Part shown: positions 34,333 through 42,641 of the stretch, one piece after another | Numbering within the stretch: position 1 is the first letter of the stretch | How the letters are laid out: every line of letters begins with the position of its first letter | Notes under the pieces: generated by a model | Seen by the model: only the letters and a program-made list of their open reading frames with translations | Told to the model about the DNA's origin: nothing | Databases searched by the model: none | Position numbers and translations under genes: made by a program | From: Halobacillus sp. Marseille-Q1614 | GTDB taxonomy: Bacteria > Bacillota > Bacilli > Bacillales > Halobacillaceae | Length of the DNA stretch: 64,000 nucleotides | Direction of reading: 5' to 3' | NCBI RefSeq assembly: GCF_902809865.1 | Contig: NZ_CADDWH010000001.1 | Location: 2,108,001 to 2,172,000, forward strand

Positions 34333-34966
34333 CTTCCTTCATCTGCTGAACAAATCGATGCAATTCCTCCAGCTTCATTAAGTTTCGATTGCAGACCAAA
34401 CTGTCCTGACAAATATAGTTTCCTCTCTTGAGCATATAATCACCTGATTCTTTTACCTTAGCTGTAAACAGGCCGACCTTTTCATGTCCATTGCAAATTG
34501 TACAGATATTTTTTTGCTGGGCTCTTGTAAAACTTCCCTCCAAGCCGTGCCACTTTCCATCTACATGAGTGACTAAAAATTTACGGCCAGCTCCGTAATC
34601 GTTCCATCCGATGTAGCTTAGGTCTCTTCGATCTATATCTTGAAATGAAGGAGCTTTAAATTTTTTCACTTTCGGAAACAGCTTGTTCAGTTTCTGTTCA
34701 TTAATCTTAGGAAAAGGAATAACAAAGGCGCGAAGCTGTGATAAAAAGAGGACGGCATCAGCCTGGTCTTCAATGTCCCTGCTTTTATTTAACATGTCGG
34801 ACTGCTGCTCTGAAAGCTCTTCAAAAACTTCTCCGACTTTTTCTGCTGTCAAAGATTTCATAGCGCTGATCACACCTGTGTCGTTAACGGTGGTGTGCGC
34901 ATTTATAAGATGATTGATCTGATCTTTAATAAAATTAAATTGGTCGTTTCTGATAAAGGGTTCCAT
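34322..34966 (-). CDS. FusB/FusC-like elongation factor G-binding protein
   Basis: A 214-residue protein with the EF-G-binding N-terminal helical bundle (~1-90) and a C-terminal treble-clef zinc finger. The zinc ligands are C155 and C158 (CTIC) and C186 and C192 (CQDSLVC). FGAGRKF/GWNDYG..THVDGKWHGLEG is the conserved linker region. Relatives FusB/FusC release EF-G stalled on ribosomes and give fusidic acid resistance in staphylococci; chromosomal Bacillus and Listeria homologues also bind EF-G. Resistance here is not shown. Monocistronic. Confidence 0.9.
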   Translation of the reverse strand: MEPFIRNDQFNFIKDQINHLINAHTTVNDTGVISAMKSLTAEKVGEVFEELSEQQSDMLNKSRDIEDQADAVLFLSQLRAFVIPFPKINEQKLNKLFPKVKKFKAPSFQDIDRRDLSYIGWNDYGAGRKFLVTHVDGKWHGLEGSFTRAQQKNICTICNGHEKVGLFTAKVKESGDYMLKRGNYICQDSLVCNRNLMKLEELHRFVQQMKEASS

Positions 34967-35097
34967 ACCTTTACCTCCTTCCTCCTCCTATTGTAAACGA
35001 TTCTTCCATAATCATTAATTAAAAAAGTTACTTCGTTTCCTGCATCGCTGCTCCAATGATATACTTTGAGGCAAGTATTTTTACAGGAGGTACCTCT

Positions 35098-35676
35098 ATG
35101 AGTATTTTGCCTAAAGATTTTTACGAGCAGCCGACGCTGGAGCTGGCCCGGGCTTTATTGGGGTGTGAACTTGTTAAAGAAACAGAGGAAGGTCCAGCTT
35201 CCGGTTTTATCGTTGAAACTGAAGCCTATATGGGTCCAGAAGATCAAGCGGCTCACAGCTTTAACAATCTTAGAACGAAGCGGACGGAAGTCATGTTTGG
35301 GCCAGCCGGAAATGCCTATACGTATGTTATGCACACTCATTGCTTAGTCAATGTGGTTAGCGGTCCTGTTGGTAAACCGGAGGCTGTTCTTATTCGAGCG
35401 GTTGAACCGGTGAAAGGCATTGATTTAATGTATGAAAGAAGAGGAGATAAAAAGGAGAAGGATTTAACGAACGGGCCGGGCAAACTGACAAAAGCTCTTG
35501 GCATCTCCCAGGAAGACTACGGCCATGCGTTAAATGTTCCTCCTCTTTATATAAAAAACGGATATCAGCCTCACGAAATCTCCCAAGGCAAGCGGATCGG
35601 GATCGACAATTCTGGTGAGGCCCGTGATTACCCTTGGAGGTTCTCGGTCGCAGGAAATAAGTTTGTTTCAAGATAA
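35098..35676 (+). CDS. DNA-3-methyladenine glycosylase (AAG/MPG type)
   Basis: A 192-residue base-excision glycosylase: DFYEQPTLELARALLGCELV, catalytic EAYMGPEDQAAHSFNN (Glu in VETEAY), NAYTYVMHTHCLVNVVSGP, PEAVLIRAVEP and NGPGKLTKALGI are all present. It removes 3-methyladenine and other alkylated or deaminated purines. The start is ATG 35098 with GGAGG 8 nt upstream; the frame to 35056 lacks an SD. Its 3' end overlaps the convergent nitronate monooxygenase gene by 9 nt. Confidence 0.94.
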   Translation: MSILPKDFYEQPTLELARALLGCELVKETEEGPASGFIVETEAYMGPEDQAAHSFNNLRTKRTEVMFGPAGNAYTYVMHTHCLVNVVSGPVGKPEAVLIRAVEPVKGIDLMYERRGDKKEKDLTNGPGKLTKALGISQEDYGHALNVPPLYIKNGYQPHEISQGKRIGIDNSGEARDYPWRFSVAGNKFVSR

Positions 35677-36738
35677 TCGTTTCATTAACTGCTCCGCCTC
35701 AGCCACAGCCTTTTCTACTATAGCGGATGCTGAAAGCTGCTGGCTTAAACGCGGACTTTGTCCCGACCATAACGACATATATTCGGGCTTGTTTTGATTC
35801 GCTGCTTCTTTTCGGATGTCTTTCGTTAATGAATTCTGAAGTGGATAAGCAGGCAGGTCACCTTCATATGATTTCATATTACGGATAAACTGATTTTCAA
35901 TTCCTCTAGCGGGCTTTCCGCTAAAGGCTGAAGTGATCACCGTCTTCTCTTCTGTTGTATGTAAGATCGCCTGTTTATGAGGTTCTTTTGCTCCGCTTTC
36001 AAGGCTTGTTACAAAAGCAGTCCCCATTTGAACGCCCTGGGCTCCTAATGCGCATGCTGCCAGCAGTCCTCTGCCATCCATAATTCCGCCTGCGGCTATA
36101 ACCGGAACATTGACTTCATCAACAACCTGGGGAACTAAGGAAATGGTTCCAATCATCGCTTTATCAAAAGCACTTAAAAAGGAACCGCGGTGTCCGCCAG
36201 CTTCACTTCCCTGGGCTACGATGACGTCAACTCCGTTTTCTTCATTAACTACAGCTTCCTGTACGGTGGTCGCTGTTCCTATCACTAATATGTCTTCTCT
36301 TTTTAATTCCTGCACTACCTCTTTATCAGGCACACCAAAAGTAAAGCTGCAAACCGGCACACGGTATTTTAATACAAGCTCCAGCTGACTTTTAAACGAG
36401 GAAGTGGTATTGGAAGGCAGTTCACTTCTTTCTATTCCTAATTCTTCACGATAAGAGTTAAGCTTTTTGGAAGCTTTCTGCAATTCCTCTTGATCTATTT
36501 CCGGATACTCAGGGATAAATAAATTCACCCCAAACGTTGCGGAAGTTAAGCTTTTAATCTTCTGGATGCTCTTCTCCATCGATTCCGCATTCATATATCC
36601 GGCTCCTAAAGTACCGAGCCCTCCGGCTGAAGAAACGGCTGCTACTAATTCCGGAGTCGTTACACCGCCTGCCATACCTGCTTGGACGATCGGATAATCA
36701 ATACCAGCCATACTGGTAAACACACTATTTTTCCACAT
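35668..36738 (-). CDS. Nitronate monooxygenase (2-nitropropane dioxygenase family)
   Basis: A 356-residue FMN-dependent TIM barrel: DYPIVQAGMAGGVTTPELVAAVSSAGGLGTLGAGY at the N-terminus, VIVAQGSEAGGHRG (catalytic His region), VPVIAAGGIMDGRGLLAACALGAQGVQMGTAF for FMN phosphate, and SAFSGKPARGIEN. It oxidises nitronates such as propionate-3-nitronate. It is followed 17 nt upstream by a VOC gene in the same direction, probably one operon. Confidence 0.93.
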   Translation of the reverse strand: MWKNSVFTSMAGIDYPIVQAGMAGGVTTPELVAAVSSAGGLGTLGAGYMNAESMEKSIQKIKSLTSATFGVNLFIPEYPEIDQEELQKASKKLNSYREELGIERSELPSNTTSSFKSQLELVLKYRVPVCSFTFGVPDKEVVQELKREDILVIGTATTVQEAVVNEENGVDVIVAQGSEAGGHRGSFLSAFDKAMIGTISLVPQVVDEVNVPVIAAGGIMDGRGLLAACALGAQGVQMGTAFVTSLESGAKEPHKQAILHTTEEKTVITSAFSGKPARGIENQFIRNMKSYEGDLPAYPLQNSLTKDIRKEAANQNKPEYMSLWSGQSPRLSQQLSASAIVEKAVAEAEQLMKRLS

Positions 36739-36755
36739 CCATGGGTCCCCCTATT

Positions 36756-37127
36756 TTATTGGTTAAACTCAATAACATTGCCGTCTGGATCAGTGACAAA
36801 AACCTGGTGCCACTCTGTTTTATTGTCCGGCTTATTCACAAACTTAATCTCCTGCTCCTCAAGTCTTTCAATCAATTTATGAATATCGGCCGCCCGAATG
36901 GCAAAATGACCGTCACGGCTTTCGATAGCGGTCGTCCCTCTTAATGTTTTTCCTTCTTCATACACGATAAGGTGCAATTGCGTGTTTCCTATCTGATACC
37001 ATGCGCCAGGAAAACCAAAGTCCGGTCGGTCGTCGCTTTCCTGAAAACCTAATTTCTCTCCATAAAAGTGTTTCGCTCGTTCAATATCAGTGACCAGCAA
37101 AGATACATGGTGAATCCCTTCATACAT
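36756..37127 (-). CDS. VOC family protein
   Basis: A 123-residue glyoxalase-fold protein: GIHHVSLLVTDIERAKHFYGEKLGF, RDGHFAIRAADIHKLIERLEEQ and VFVTDPDGNVIEFNQ. The metal-type residues are present (H in IHHVSL, H in LHLIVYEE, E in IEFNQ). It resembles small Bacillus glyoxalase/bleomycin-fold proteins; substrate unknown. It is probably co-transcribed with the nitronate monooxygenase. Confidence 0.88.
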   Translation of the reverse strand: MYEGIHHVSLLVTDIERAKHFYGEKLGFQESDDRPDFGFPGAWYQIGNTQLHLIVYEEGKTLRGTTAIESRDGHFAIRAADIHKLIERLEEQEIKFVNKPDNKTEWHQVFVTDPDGNVIEFNQ

Positions 37128-37219
37128 AACGAAAACCCCTTTCTGACTATTACCTTTAGGTTACTATAATTTTACTTTTATTCCTATTAACTTTTCCTCC
37201 CGGGTAGAAAGCGTTCATT

Positions 37220-37248
37220 TTGACACACTAAATATAATTGTTTATTGT
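37220..37248 (+). promoter_or_regulatory. SigmaA promoter of the dicarboxylate symporter gene
   Basis: TTGACA, 17 nt, TATTGT, 58 nt before the start. A weak cre-like AGAAAGCGTTCAT lies just upstream of the -35. Confidence 0.65.
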
Positions 37249-37305
37249 GAGGAAGGTTAAAACTTAGTAAAAAGATAGGAATTATATATAAAAGGAGGTT
37301 TTTTA

Positions 37306-38526
37306 ATGAAAAAGTTAGCAAAAAAATATATAGAAACATCCCTTATTAAGAAAATCACTTTCGCTCTAATTATTGGTATTCTCACTGGGCTTCTATTAGG
37401 GGAAAACGCGGCAGTGTTATCACCTTTAGGTGACTTGCTGCTTCGTCTTCTGCAGTTCATCATTTTACCTTTAATCCTTTTCACATTAATTATTGGTGTG
37501 AATCAGACTAATCTTCAAAGTCTGGGACGGATGGGCGGAAAAGTATTTATCTATTATTTAGCGACTTCTGCCATTGCCATTGTTGTCGGGATAACAACAG
37601 CCAGCATTTTTAATCCGGGCACTGGAACGAGCCTGACGGGAAATGAAAGTTTTGAAACACCTGAAAATCCAGGAGTTGTGCAAGTTTTACTAAATATTGT
37701 TCCTAATAATATCGTTACAGCATTTTCTGAATTAAATCTACTCGGTATTATCTTTACAGCCTTGGCGTTTGGTGTCGGTATCGCTTACTTGAGAGCATCT
37801 TCCGAACAAAAGGACTTGGGAGACCGTCTGTATCGATTAATCGATGCTTTAAATGAAGCGACTTTAACGGTAATGAAGGGAATTCTTCAATATGTACCGA
37901 TTGGAATTTTTGCAATTATTGCAGATGTAGTCGGCAGTCAGGGGGCTGACACTCTATTTTCACTCGGTAATTTTATCATCGTTTTATATGTAGCTCTACT
38001 CGTGCAGCTCGGCTTATACATTATAGCCCTGCTGCTGGCAAAGGTCCGCCCTGACTCTTTCTTTAAGGAAGCAAGAACACCATTAACGACGGCATTTGTG
38101 ACACAAAGCAGTTCAGGCACCCTGCCTCTTACATTAAACGCTGCACGTAACTTAGGCTTAAATAAAAGCTTATACGGCTTCAGCCTTCCATTAGGTGCGA
38201 CGATAAATATGGACGGGGCAGCTATAAGAATTGCTGTATCTGCTGTGTTTGCGGCTAACGTAATTAACGAGCCATTATCATTTGCCGCTATCGTCCAAAT
38301 TGTAATTATAGGCACCCTTGCTTCTGTAGGAACGGCTGGAGTGCCCGGCGCAGGTATAATTATGATCGCTACTGTTTTTGCGCAAATCGGCCTGCCTATG
38401 GAAGCTGTTGCCTTATTAACAGCAGTTGATGTTCTTGTAGGGATGGGATGTACGGCACTTAATGTAACAGGGGACCTGGTAGGTACTTCCATTATAAACA
38501 AGACAGAAAAGAATACTTCATCTTAA
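37306..38526 (+). CDS. Dicarboxylate/amino acid:cation symporter (DAACS family)
   Basis: A 406-residue transporter of the GltP/DctA/SstT family. Family motifs: the serine-rich HP1 tip FVTQSSSGTLPLTL, the NMDG motif GATINMDGAAI in TM7, the HP2 region GTAGVPGAG, and NVTGDLVGTSIINK in TM8. It takes up glutamate, aspartate or C4-dicarboxylates with H+ or Na+; in a halophile Na+ coupling is plausible but not shown. AAAGGAGG precedes the ATG. Confidence 0.93.
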   Translation: MKKLAKKYIETSLIKKITFALIIGILTGLLLGENAAVLSPLGDLLLRLLQFIILPLILFTLIIGVNQTNLQSLGRMGGKVFIYYLATSAIAIVVGITTASIFNPGTGTSLTGNESFETPENPGVVQVLLNIVPNNIVTAFSELNLLGIIFTALAFGVGIAYLRASSEQKDLGDRLYRLIDALNEATLTVMKGILQYVPIGIFAIIADVVGSQGADTLFSLGNFIIVLYVALLVQLGLYIIALLLAKVRPDSFFKEARTPLTTAFVTQSSSGTLPLTLNAARNLGLNKSLYGFSLPLGATINMDGAAIRIAVSAVFAANVINEPLSFAAIVQIVIIGTLASVGTAGVPGAGIIMIATVFAQIGLPMEAVALLTAVDVLVGMGCTALNVTGDLVGTSIINKTEKNTSS

Positions 38527-38562
38527 AAAAACAGCCAGCCTTATTAAAGAGGCTGGCTGTTT
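38526..38562 (+). terminator. Terminator of the symporter gene
   Basis: AACAGCCAGCCT/AGGCTGGCTGTT, perfect 12-bp stem, then TTCC. Confidence 0.88.
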
Positions 38563-38573
38563 CCTGGAAACGT

Positions 38574-38606
38574 TATATTGGCGTTTCCATTAGAAACCCC
38601 AATATA
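38574..38606. repeat. Perfect dyad between the two transporter genes
   Basis: TATATTGG-c-GTTTC and GAAAC-c-CCAATATA pair around a 5-nt centre (13 bp plus one C-C mismatch). No T-run follows, and it lies about 57 nt upstream of the abgT-like promoter, so an operator is more likely than a terminator. Confidence 0.5.
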
Positions 38607-38662
38607 CCACCTCGACAAAAAATGACAAAATATTTTTATTTATTCTACTTTTTCCTAATCTA

Positions 38663-38690
38663 TTTCAATTATTTCATATTCTTTTATAAT
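38663..38690 (+). promoter_or_regulatory. Promoter of the AbgT-family transporter gene
   Basis: TTTCAA, 16 nt, TATAAT (38685-38690), about 98 nt before the ATG. Confidence 0.55.
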
Positions 38691-38787
38691 GTTTTACATG
38701 GAATTTACATAGTAAATTTTGTAATAAATTTTCAGAAATCTTAAATTATTAACACTGTTTCTGAGGAATGAAAGGAGTTCGAAAACA

Positions 38788-40308
38788 ATGGAAAAAAAGC
38801 GTCGCGGACTGTTCCAGCGTTTTCTTGACGGGGTTGAATTTCTAGGAAATAAGCTTCCCCACCCTGTTACGCTATTTGCTATATTAGCATTGGCTGTTAT
38901 ATTAATTTCCGCTATTGTATCTGCCACTGGGGTTAGCGTTGAACACCCGGGAGAAGATGGCGGAACGGTAGAGGTTAAAAACCTATTAAGTGCTGAAGGC
39001 ATTCAGTATATTTTTGAAAGCATGGTCGACAACTTTATTGGCTTTGCGCCTTTAGGTGTTGTTCTGGCAACTATGTTAGGGATTGGTATTGCTGAGCGAA
39101 CCGGTTTAATCAGTGCGTGCCTAAGAGGTTTTGTATTATCCGTGCCAAGAAGTCTGGTTACTCTTGGTTTAGTATTTGCTGGTATTATGTCCAGTATTGC
39201 ATCAGATGCGGGTTATGTTGTTCTTCCACCGCTTGGTGCAGTAATCTTTGCGGCTCTTGGAAGACATCCGCTGGCTGGTTTGGCCGCTGCTTTTGCCGGA
39301 GTATCTGCCGGGTTTAGTGCTAACCTTTTCCTATCGGCTACTGACCCAATGCTTGGAGAATTAACGATTGATGCAGCAGCTGTTGTAGACCCTGCGTACG
39401 CAGAAGGCATGAACGTTGCGATGAACTATTATTTCATTGCCGCTTCTGTATTTCTGCTGACCATCGTAGGAGCTTTGGTTACTGAAAAAATCGTTGAACC
39501 TCGTCTGGGTAAATACAAAGGTGACTACACAGAAGATCTTAATGGACTGGAACCAATTGAGAAAAAAGGATTGATATGGGCAGGTGTTTCACTGCTTGCT
39601 GCCTCAGCTGCATTTTCACTACTTATCCTTCCTCCTGATGCGATCATGCGCGGAGAAGGCGGAAAGATTGTCCAATCACCATTCATGAGCTCACTCGTAC
39701 CAATTATTGCAATTCTATTCTTCATTCCTGGTCTCGTATATGGAAAGGTTACAAAAACGATCCGAAATGATAAAGATGTAGCGGACCAGCTTTCTGATAC
39801 GATGGCATCGATGGGAATGTTCATCGTTCTTGCCTTTACCGCCGGTCAGTTCGTTGCTTATTTTACCGAGTCCAACATGGGAATTGTTTTAGGTGTGCTT
39901 GGAGCACAGTTCCTGGAATCTATTAATCTGTCAGGTATTCCTCTAATTATCGGATTTATGCTGGTTGCGGGATTCATTAACTTATTTATCGGAAGTGCTT
40001 CCGCTAAATGGGCTATGATGGCACCAGTCTTTGTACCGATTATGATGCAGCTTGGCTATTCCCCAGAACTGACTCAAATGGCTTATCGTATTGCTGATTC
40101 CTCAACCAATATCATTACACCGTTAATGACGTATTTTGCCATCATTATTGCTTTTGCACAGAAGTATGATAAAAAAATGGGAATTGGGACAATGATTTCG
40201 GTTATGTTCCCATATTCCATATTATTCTTTGTTACATGGTCTCTATTCCTAATCGTATGGATGCTCTTAGGAATCGATCTTGGACCGGGATCTCCAATTA
40301 CGTATTAA
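38788..40308 (+). CDS. AbgT-family transporter
   Basis: A 506-residue membrane protein of the AbgT family: RFLDGVEFLGNKLPHPVTLF opens it; GIMSSIASDAGYVVLPPLGA, AGVSAGFSANLFLSATDPML and FINLFIGSASAKWAMMAPVFVP are conserved blocks, with RIADSSTNIITPLMTYF near the end. About 11-13 membrane segments. E. coli AbgT imports p-aminobenzoyl-glutamate; related proteins export sulfonamides. Substrate here is open. No abgA/abgB hydrolase genes are nearby. Monocistronic. Confidence 0.93.
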   Translation: MEKKRRGLFQRFLDGVEFLGNKLPHPVTLFAILALAVILISAIVSATGVSVEHPGEDGGTVEVKNLLSAEGIQYIFESMVDNFIGFAPLGVVLATMLGIGIAERTGLISACLRGFVLSVPRSLVTLGLVFAGIMSSIASDAGYVVLPPLGAVIFAALGRHPLAGLAAAFAGVSAGFSANLFLSATDPMLGELTIDAAAVVDPAYAEGMNVAMNYYFIAASVFLLTIVGALVTEKIVEPRLGKYKGDYTEDLNGLEPIEKKGLIWAGVSLLAASAAFSLLILPPDAIMRGEGGKIVQSPFMSSLVPIIAILFFIPGLVYGKVTKTIRNDKDVADQLSDTMASMGMFIVLAFTAGQFVAYFTESNMGIVLGVLGAQFLESINLSGIPLIIGFMLVAGFINLFIGSASAKWAMMAPVFVPIMMQLGYSPELTQMAYRIADSSTNIITPLMTYFAIIIAFAQKYDKKMGIGTMISVMFPYSILFFVTWSLFLIVWMLLGIDLGPGSPITY

Positions 40309-40313
40309 ATGAG

Positions 40314-40348
40314 AAAAGTAACTATCACCTTGGATAGTTACTTTTTTA
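40314..40348 (+). terminator. Terminator of the AbgT gene
   Basis: AAAGTAACTATC-accttg-GATAGTTACTTT followed by TTT. Confidence 0.93.
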
Positions 40349-40369
40349 TTATTTATCAACTTCATGAAA

Positions 40370-40485
40370 AGGGGAACCTGCTCGCTTTCCGCGGACGAAC
40401 GGTCAAGCCCCCTAGTTTGTGACCTCTCTCTGCGGGGTCTCGACCTCCCACTTTTTAAGCAGGAGTCTCGCAGAACCCCTTATAT
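40370..40485 (+). repeat. Dispersed palindromic repeat, copy G
   Basis: CCGCGGACGAACGGTCAAGC ... TTTTTAAGCAGGAGTCTCGC-AG; the first arm is intact and the CGTCCG arm is changed to ACCTCCC. It lies between the AbgT terminator and a 28-aa gene. Confidence 0.7.
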
Positions 40486-40519
40486 CATGAGAAATCAGTT
40501 CGTTTTAAAACAGAACCAA

Positions 40520-40606
40520 TTATTTAGTGCGTTTGCCCTGCTCGCCTTTTTGTCTTTTTAAAGCATTAATATCTTCTTTGCTTTTATTTTTAGCTTTCTT
40601 TCCCAT
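40520..40606 (-). CDS. Very small basic protein (28 aa)
   Basis: An ATG preceded by AGGAGGGGG encodes MGKKAKNKSKEDINALKRQK then GEQGKRTK, ended by TAA. Eleven of 28 residues are Lys/Arg. No hydrophobic segment; likely disordered or nucleic-acid binding, a pattern seen in several short Bacillus proteins. No family recognised. The quality of the SD is the main support. Confidence 0.6.
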   Translation of the reverse strand: MGKKAKNKSKEDINALKRQKGEQGKRTK

Positions 40607-40729
40607 TAAAATTCCCCCTCCTTTACTAGGTAGCTTAGCTATTTAAAAAGAAAATATGTTCTATGTTGAATTCTAAATTTTGGTATGTCATGCTCAAAAA
40701 AAGCAATCCAAGATAGGGAGGGATTTATT

Positions 40730-41506
40730 ATGAAACGGCCGGTGATTGATGCCCATATTCACTTAGATATGTACGAAGAGAATTCACGAAATAAAATACT
40801 TAGCAGCCTTTTCAAGAATAAGATTGCAGCATTAATTACTGTATCAAGTGATTATAGGTCAGCTTTACGGAATTTACAGCTGCAAAAAAATCACCGCAAA
40901 ATAAAGACCGCTATAGGTTATCACCCTGAGCAGCCACTTCCTTCTAAAAAAGAACTCGACCAAATTTTAAAGCTGGCCCGAGAAAATAAAGAGGGTATAA
41001 CCGCGATTGGAGAAGTCGGACTTCCATATTATTTACGAAAAAAAGATGAGCATGTAGAACTGGACGACTATATCAAAGTATTAGCAGCATTTATACAGAC
41101 GGCTAAACATCTTAATAAGCCTATCGTTTTACATGCTATTTATGAAGATGCAGACATCGTATTGGATTTGTTAAAAAATTATTCTATTGAAAAAGCTCAT
41201 TTTCACTGGTTCAAGGGATCAGATAACACACTGGAGCAGATAAAAAGGACGGGTTTTTATATATCCATTACTCCCGATTGTCTTTATGAAAAGGAAATTC
41301 AGCATATCATTTCCACCTTCCCGATTGAATTAATGATGGTTGAGACAGATGGCCCTTGGCCGTTTAAAGGCAAGTTTAAAGATGAGCTTACCCACCCTCG
41401 TATGATTCATGATTCTGTAAAAATGATCAGCGAAATCAAAAGCATAAAGCTGGACAAAGTATATGACATTCTTTTGGAAAACACGAAGAAGTTTTACCAA
41501 TGTTAA
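40730..41506 (+). CDS. TatD-family metal-dependent hydrolase
   Basis: A 258-residue TIM-barrel hydrolase: DAHIHLD at the N-terminus supplies two His ligands, IGEVGLPYY the bridging Glu, VLHAIYE and HFHWFKGS further His, and METDGPW-like VETDGPWPFKG the catalytic Asp. TatD enzymes are metal-dependent nucleases or phosphohydrolases. The start is ATG 40730 after AGGGAGGG; the upstream frame to 40685 lacks an SD. It is diverged from YabD, which usually sits near metS. Monocistronic. Confidence 0.87.
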   Translation: MKRPVIDAHIHLDMYEENSRNKILSSLFKNKIAALITVSSDYRSALRNLQLQKNHRKIKTAIGYHPEQPLPSKKELDQILKLARENKEGITAIGEVGLPYYLRKKDEHVELDDYIKVLAAFIQTAKHLNKPIVLHAIYEDADIVLDLLKNYSIEKAHFHWFKGSDNTLEQIKRTGFYISITPDCLYEKEIQHIISTFPIELMMVETDGPWPFKGKFKDELTHPRMIHDSVKMISEIKSIKLDKVYDILLENTKKFYQC

Positions 41507-41534
41507 AGGCCGCTGCAGTAGCAGCGGCTTTTCC
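41505..41534 (+). terminator. Terminator of the TatD gene
   Basis: GCCGCTGC-agta-GCAGCGGC followed by TTTTCC, between convergent genes. Confidence 0.9.
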
Positions 41535-41538
41535 TTAA

Positions 41539-42627
41539 CTATTCTTCCTCTTCATACTTGCCAATAACCTCTACAGCTTTTTCAGTAACTGACGTATCAA
41601 TGGATTTATCGAAATCAAACTCTCCACGGGTCGCCCCATTCTTCTCATACATATCATACTGCTTTTTAATGTCATCAATAAACATTTCTCCATTTGGATC
41701 CAGACCAGTTACAGCAACTTTTTCCCATAACGCAGGGTCTTTTAACGCCGTGTGTTTGGTCATGATATCGATAATTTCATCTTTGCCTTCCCCTTTGATG
41801 AAAGCATCATTATAATCGCGTACTCCTTTAAGATAAGCTGCCATAAATCTTAAGGAAACGTCTTCTTCCTCATTTAAGAATACAGGTGAAGCCAGAACCA
41901 TCGCAATTTGGGCATCTGGCGCGAAGTCCGTTGCATCGCCAAACCGGGTGTGAATCCCCTGCTCGACACCTTGTGTGATTAACGGTTCGATCTGAAGAGC
42001 CGCATCTATCGTGCCATTCCCCATAGCTGCCAGCATATTTCCAAAGTCAGACATTAAGACGAACTCGACGTCATCTTCTGTCAGTCCGGCATGTTTAAGC
42101 ATTTCGTGATAGATATAATCGTCAACAGCGTTCTGTGAGGAGACAGCAATTTTCTTACCCTTTAAATCAGAATAATCTTTGATTTCATCTTCCAGGTCGT
42201 TTCGGATCACAAAGGAAAAGTAAGAATTTCCATCAACGTAATGACCTTTATCAGCAATAATCTTTACATCAATTCCCTGTGCAATGGCATTAAAGAAGGA
42301 AGAGGTCGAAACTCCTCCAGCGATATCAACTTCCCCTGCCGCTAAGGCCGGCAGCATATCATCACTGTTCGCAAACTGTGTGAATTCTACGTTGATATTA
42401 TAATCGTCAAAATACCCTTTCTCTTTTGCAATATAAAACCCGGCTCCAGAAGCAGCGCCGTCTTCCGCAATTAAGACTTTAACTTCCTTGCTTAAAGGGG
42501 CCAAGTCGCCAGATGGATTTTCATCACTCATACTATCGTCAACTTTCTCTTCTCCATTAGAACATCCACTTATAAGCATGATAAACAAAACCATTGGAAT
42601 AAAAAATAGTTTCGTGAACTTTTTCAC
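41539..42627 (-). CDS. ABC transporter substrate-binding lipoprotein (SsuA/NMT1-like)
   Basis: A ~362-residue lipoprotein: signal peptide KKFTKLFFIPMVLFIMLISGC with lipobox ISGC. The periplasmic-binding fold II follows: VLIAEDGAASGAGFYIAKEK, FANSDDMLPALAAGEVDIAG, DLKGKKIAVSSQNAVDDYI and FGNMLAAMGNGTIDAALQIEP. This is the SsuA/TauA/ThiY/NMT1-like group. The start is GTG 42627, 8 nt after AAAGG; other candidates (42636, 42633) are too close to the SD. Third gene of permease-ATPase-SBP. Ligand could be sulfonate, nitrate or a pyrimidine; not decidable. Confidence 0.88.
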   Translation of the reverse strand: MKKFTKLFFIPMVLFIMLISGCSNGEEKVDDSMSDENPSGDLAPLSKEVKVLIAEDGAASGAGFYIAKEKGYFDDYNINVEFTQFANSDDMLPALAAGEVDIAGGVSTSSFFNAIAQGIDVKIIADKGHYVDGNSYFSFVIRNDLEDEIKDYSDLKGKKIAVSSQNAVDDYIYHEMLKHAGLTEDDVEFVLMSDFGNMLAAMGNGTIDAALQIEPLITQGVEQGIHTRFGDATDFAPDAQIAMVLASPVFLNEEEDVSLRFMAAYLKGVRDYNDAFIKGEGKDEIIDIMTKHTALKDPALWEKVAVTGLDPNGEMFIDDIKKQYDMYEKNGATRGEFDFDKSIDTSVTEKAVEVIGKYEEEE

Positions 42628-42641
42628 GTCCATCACCTTTC

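Noticed and set aside
37938-38501. 187-codon minus-strand frame
   Set aside because: Antisense of the symporter gene, whose motifs are intact.
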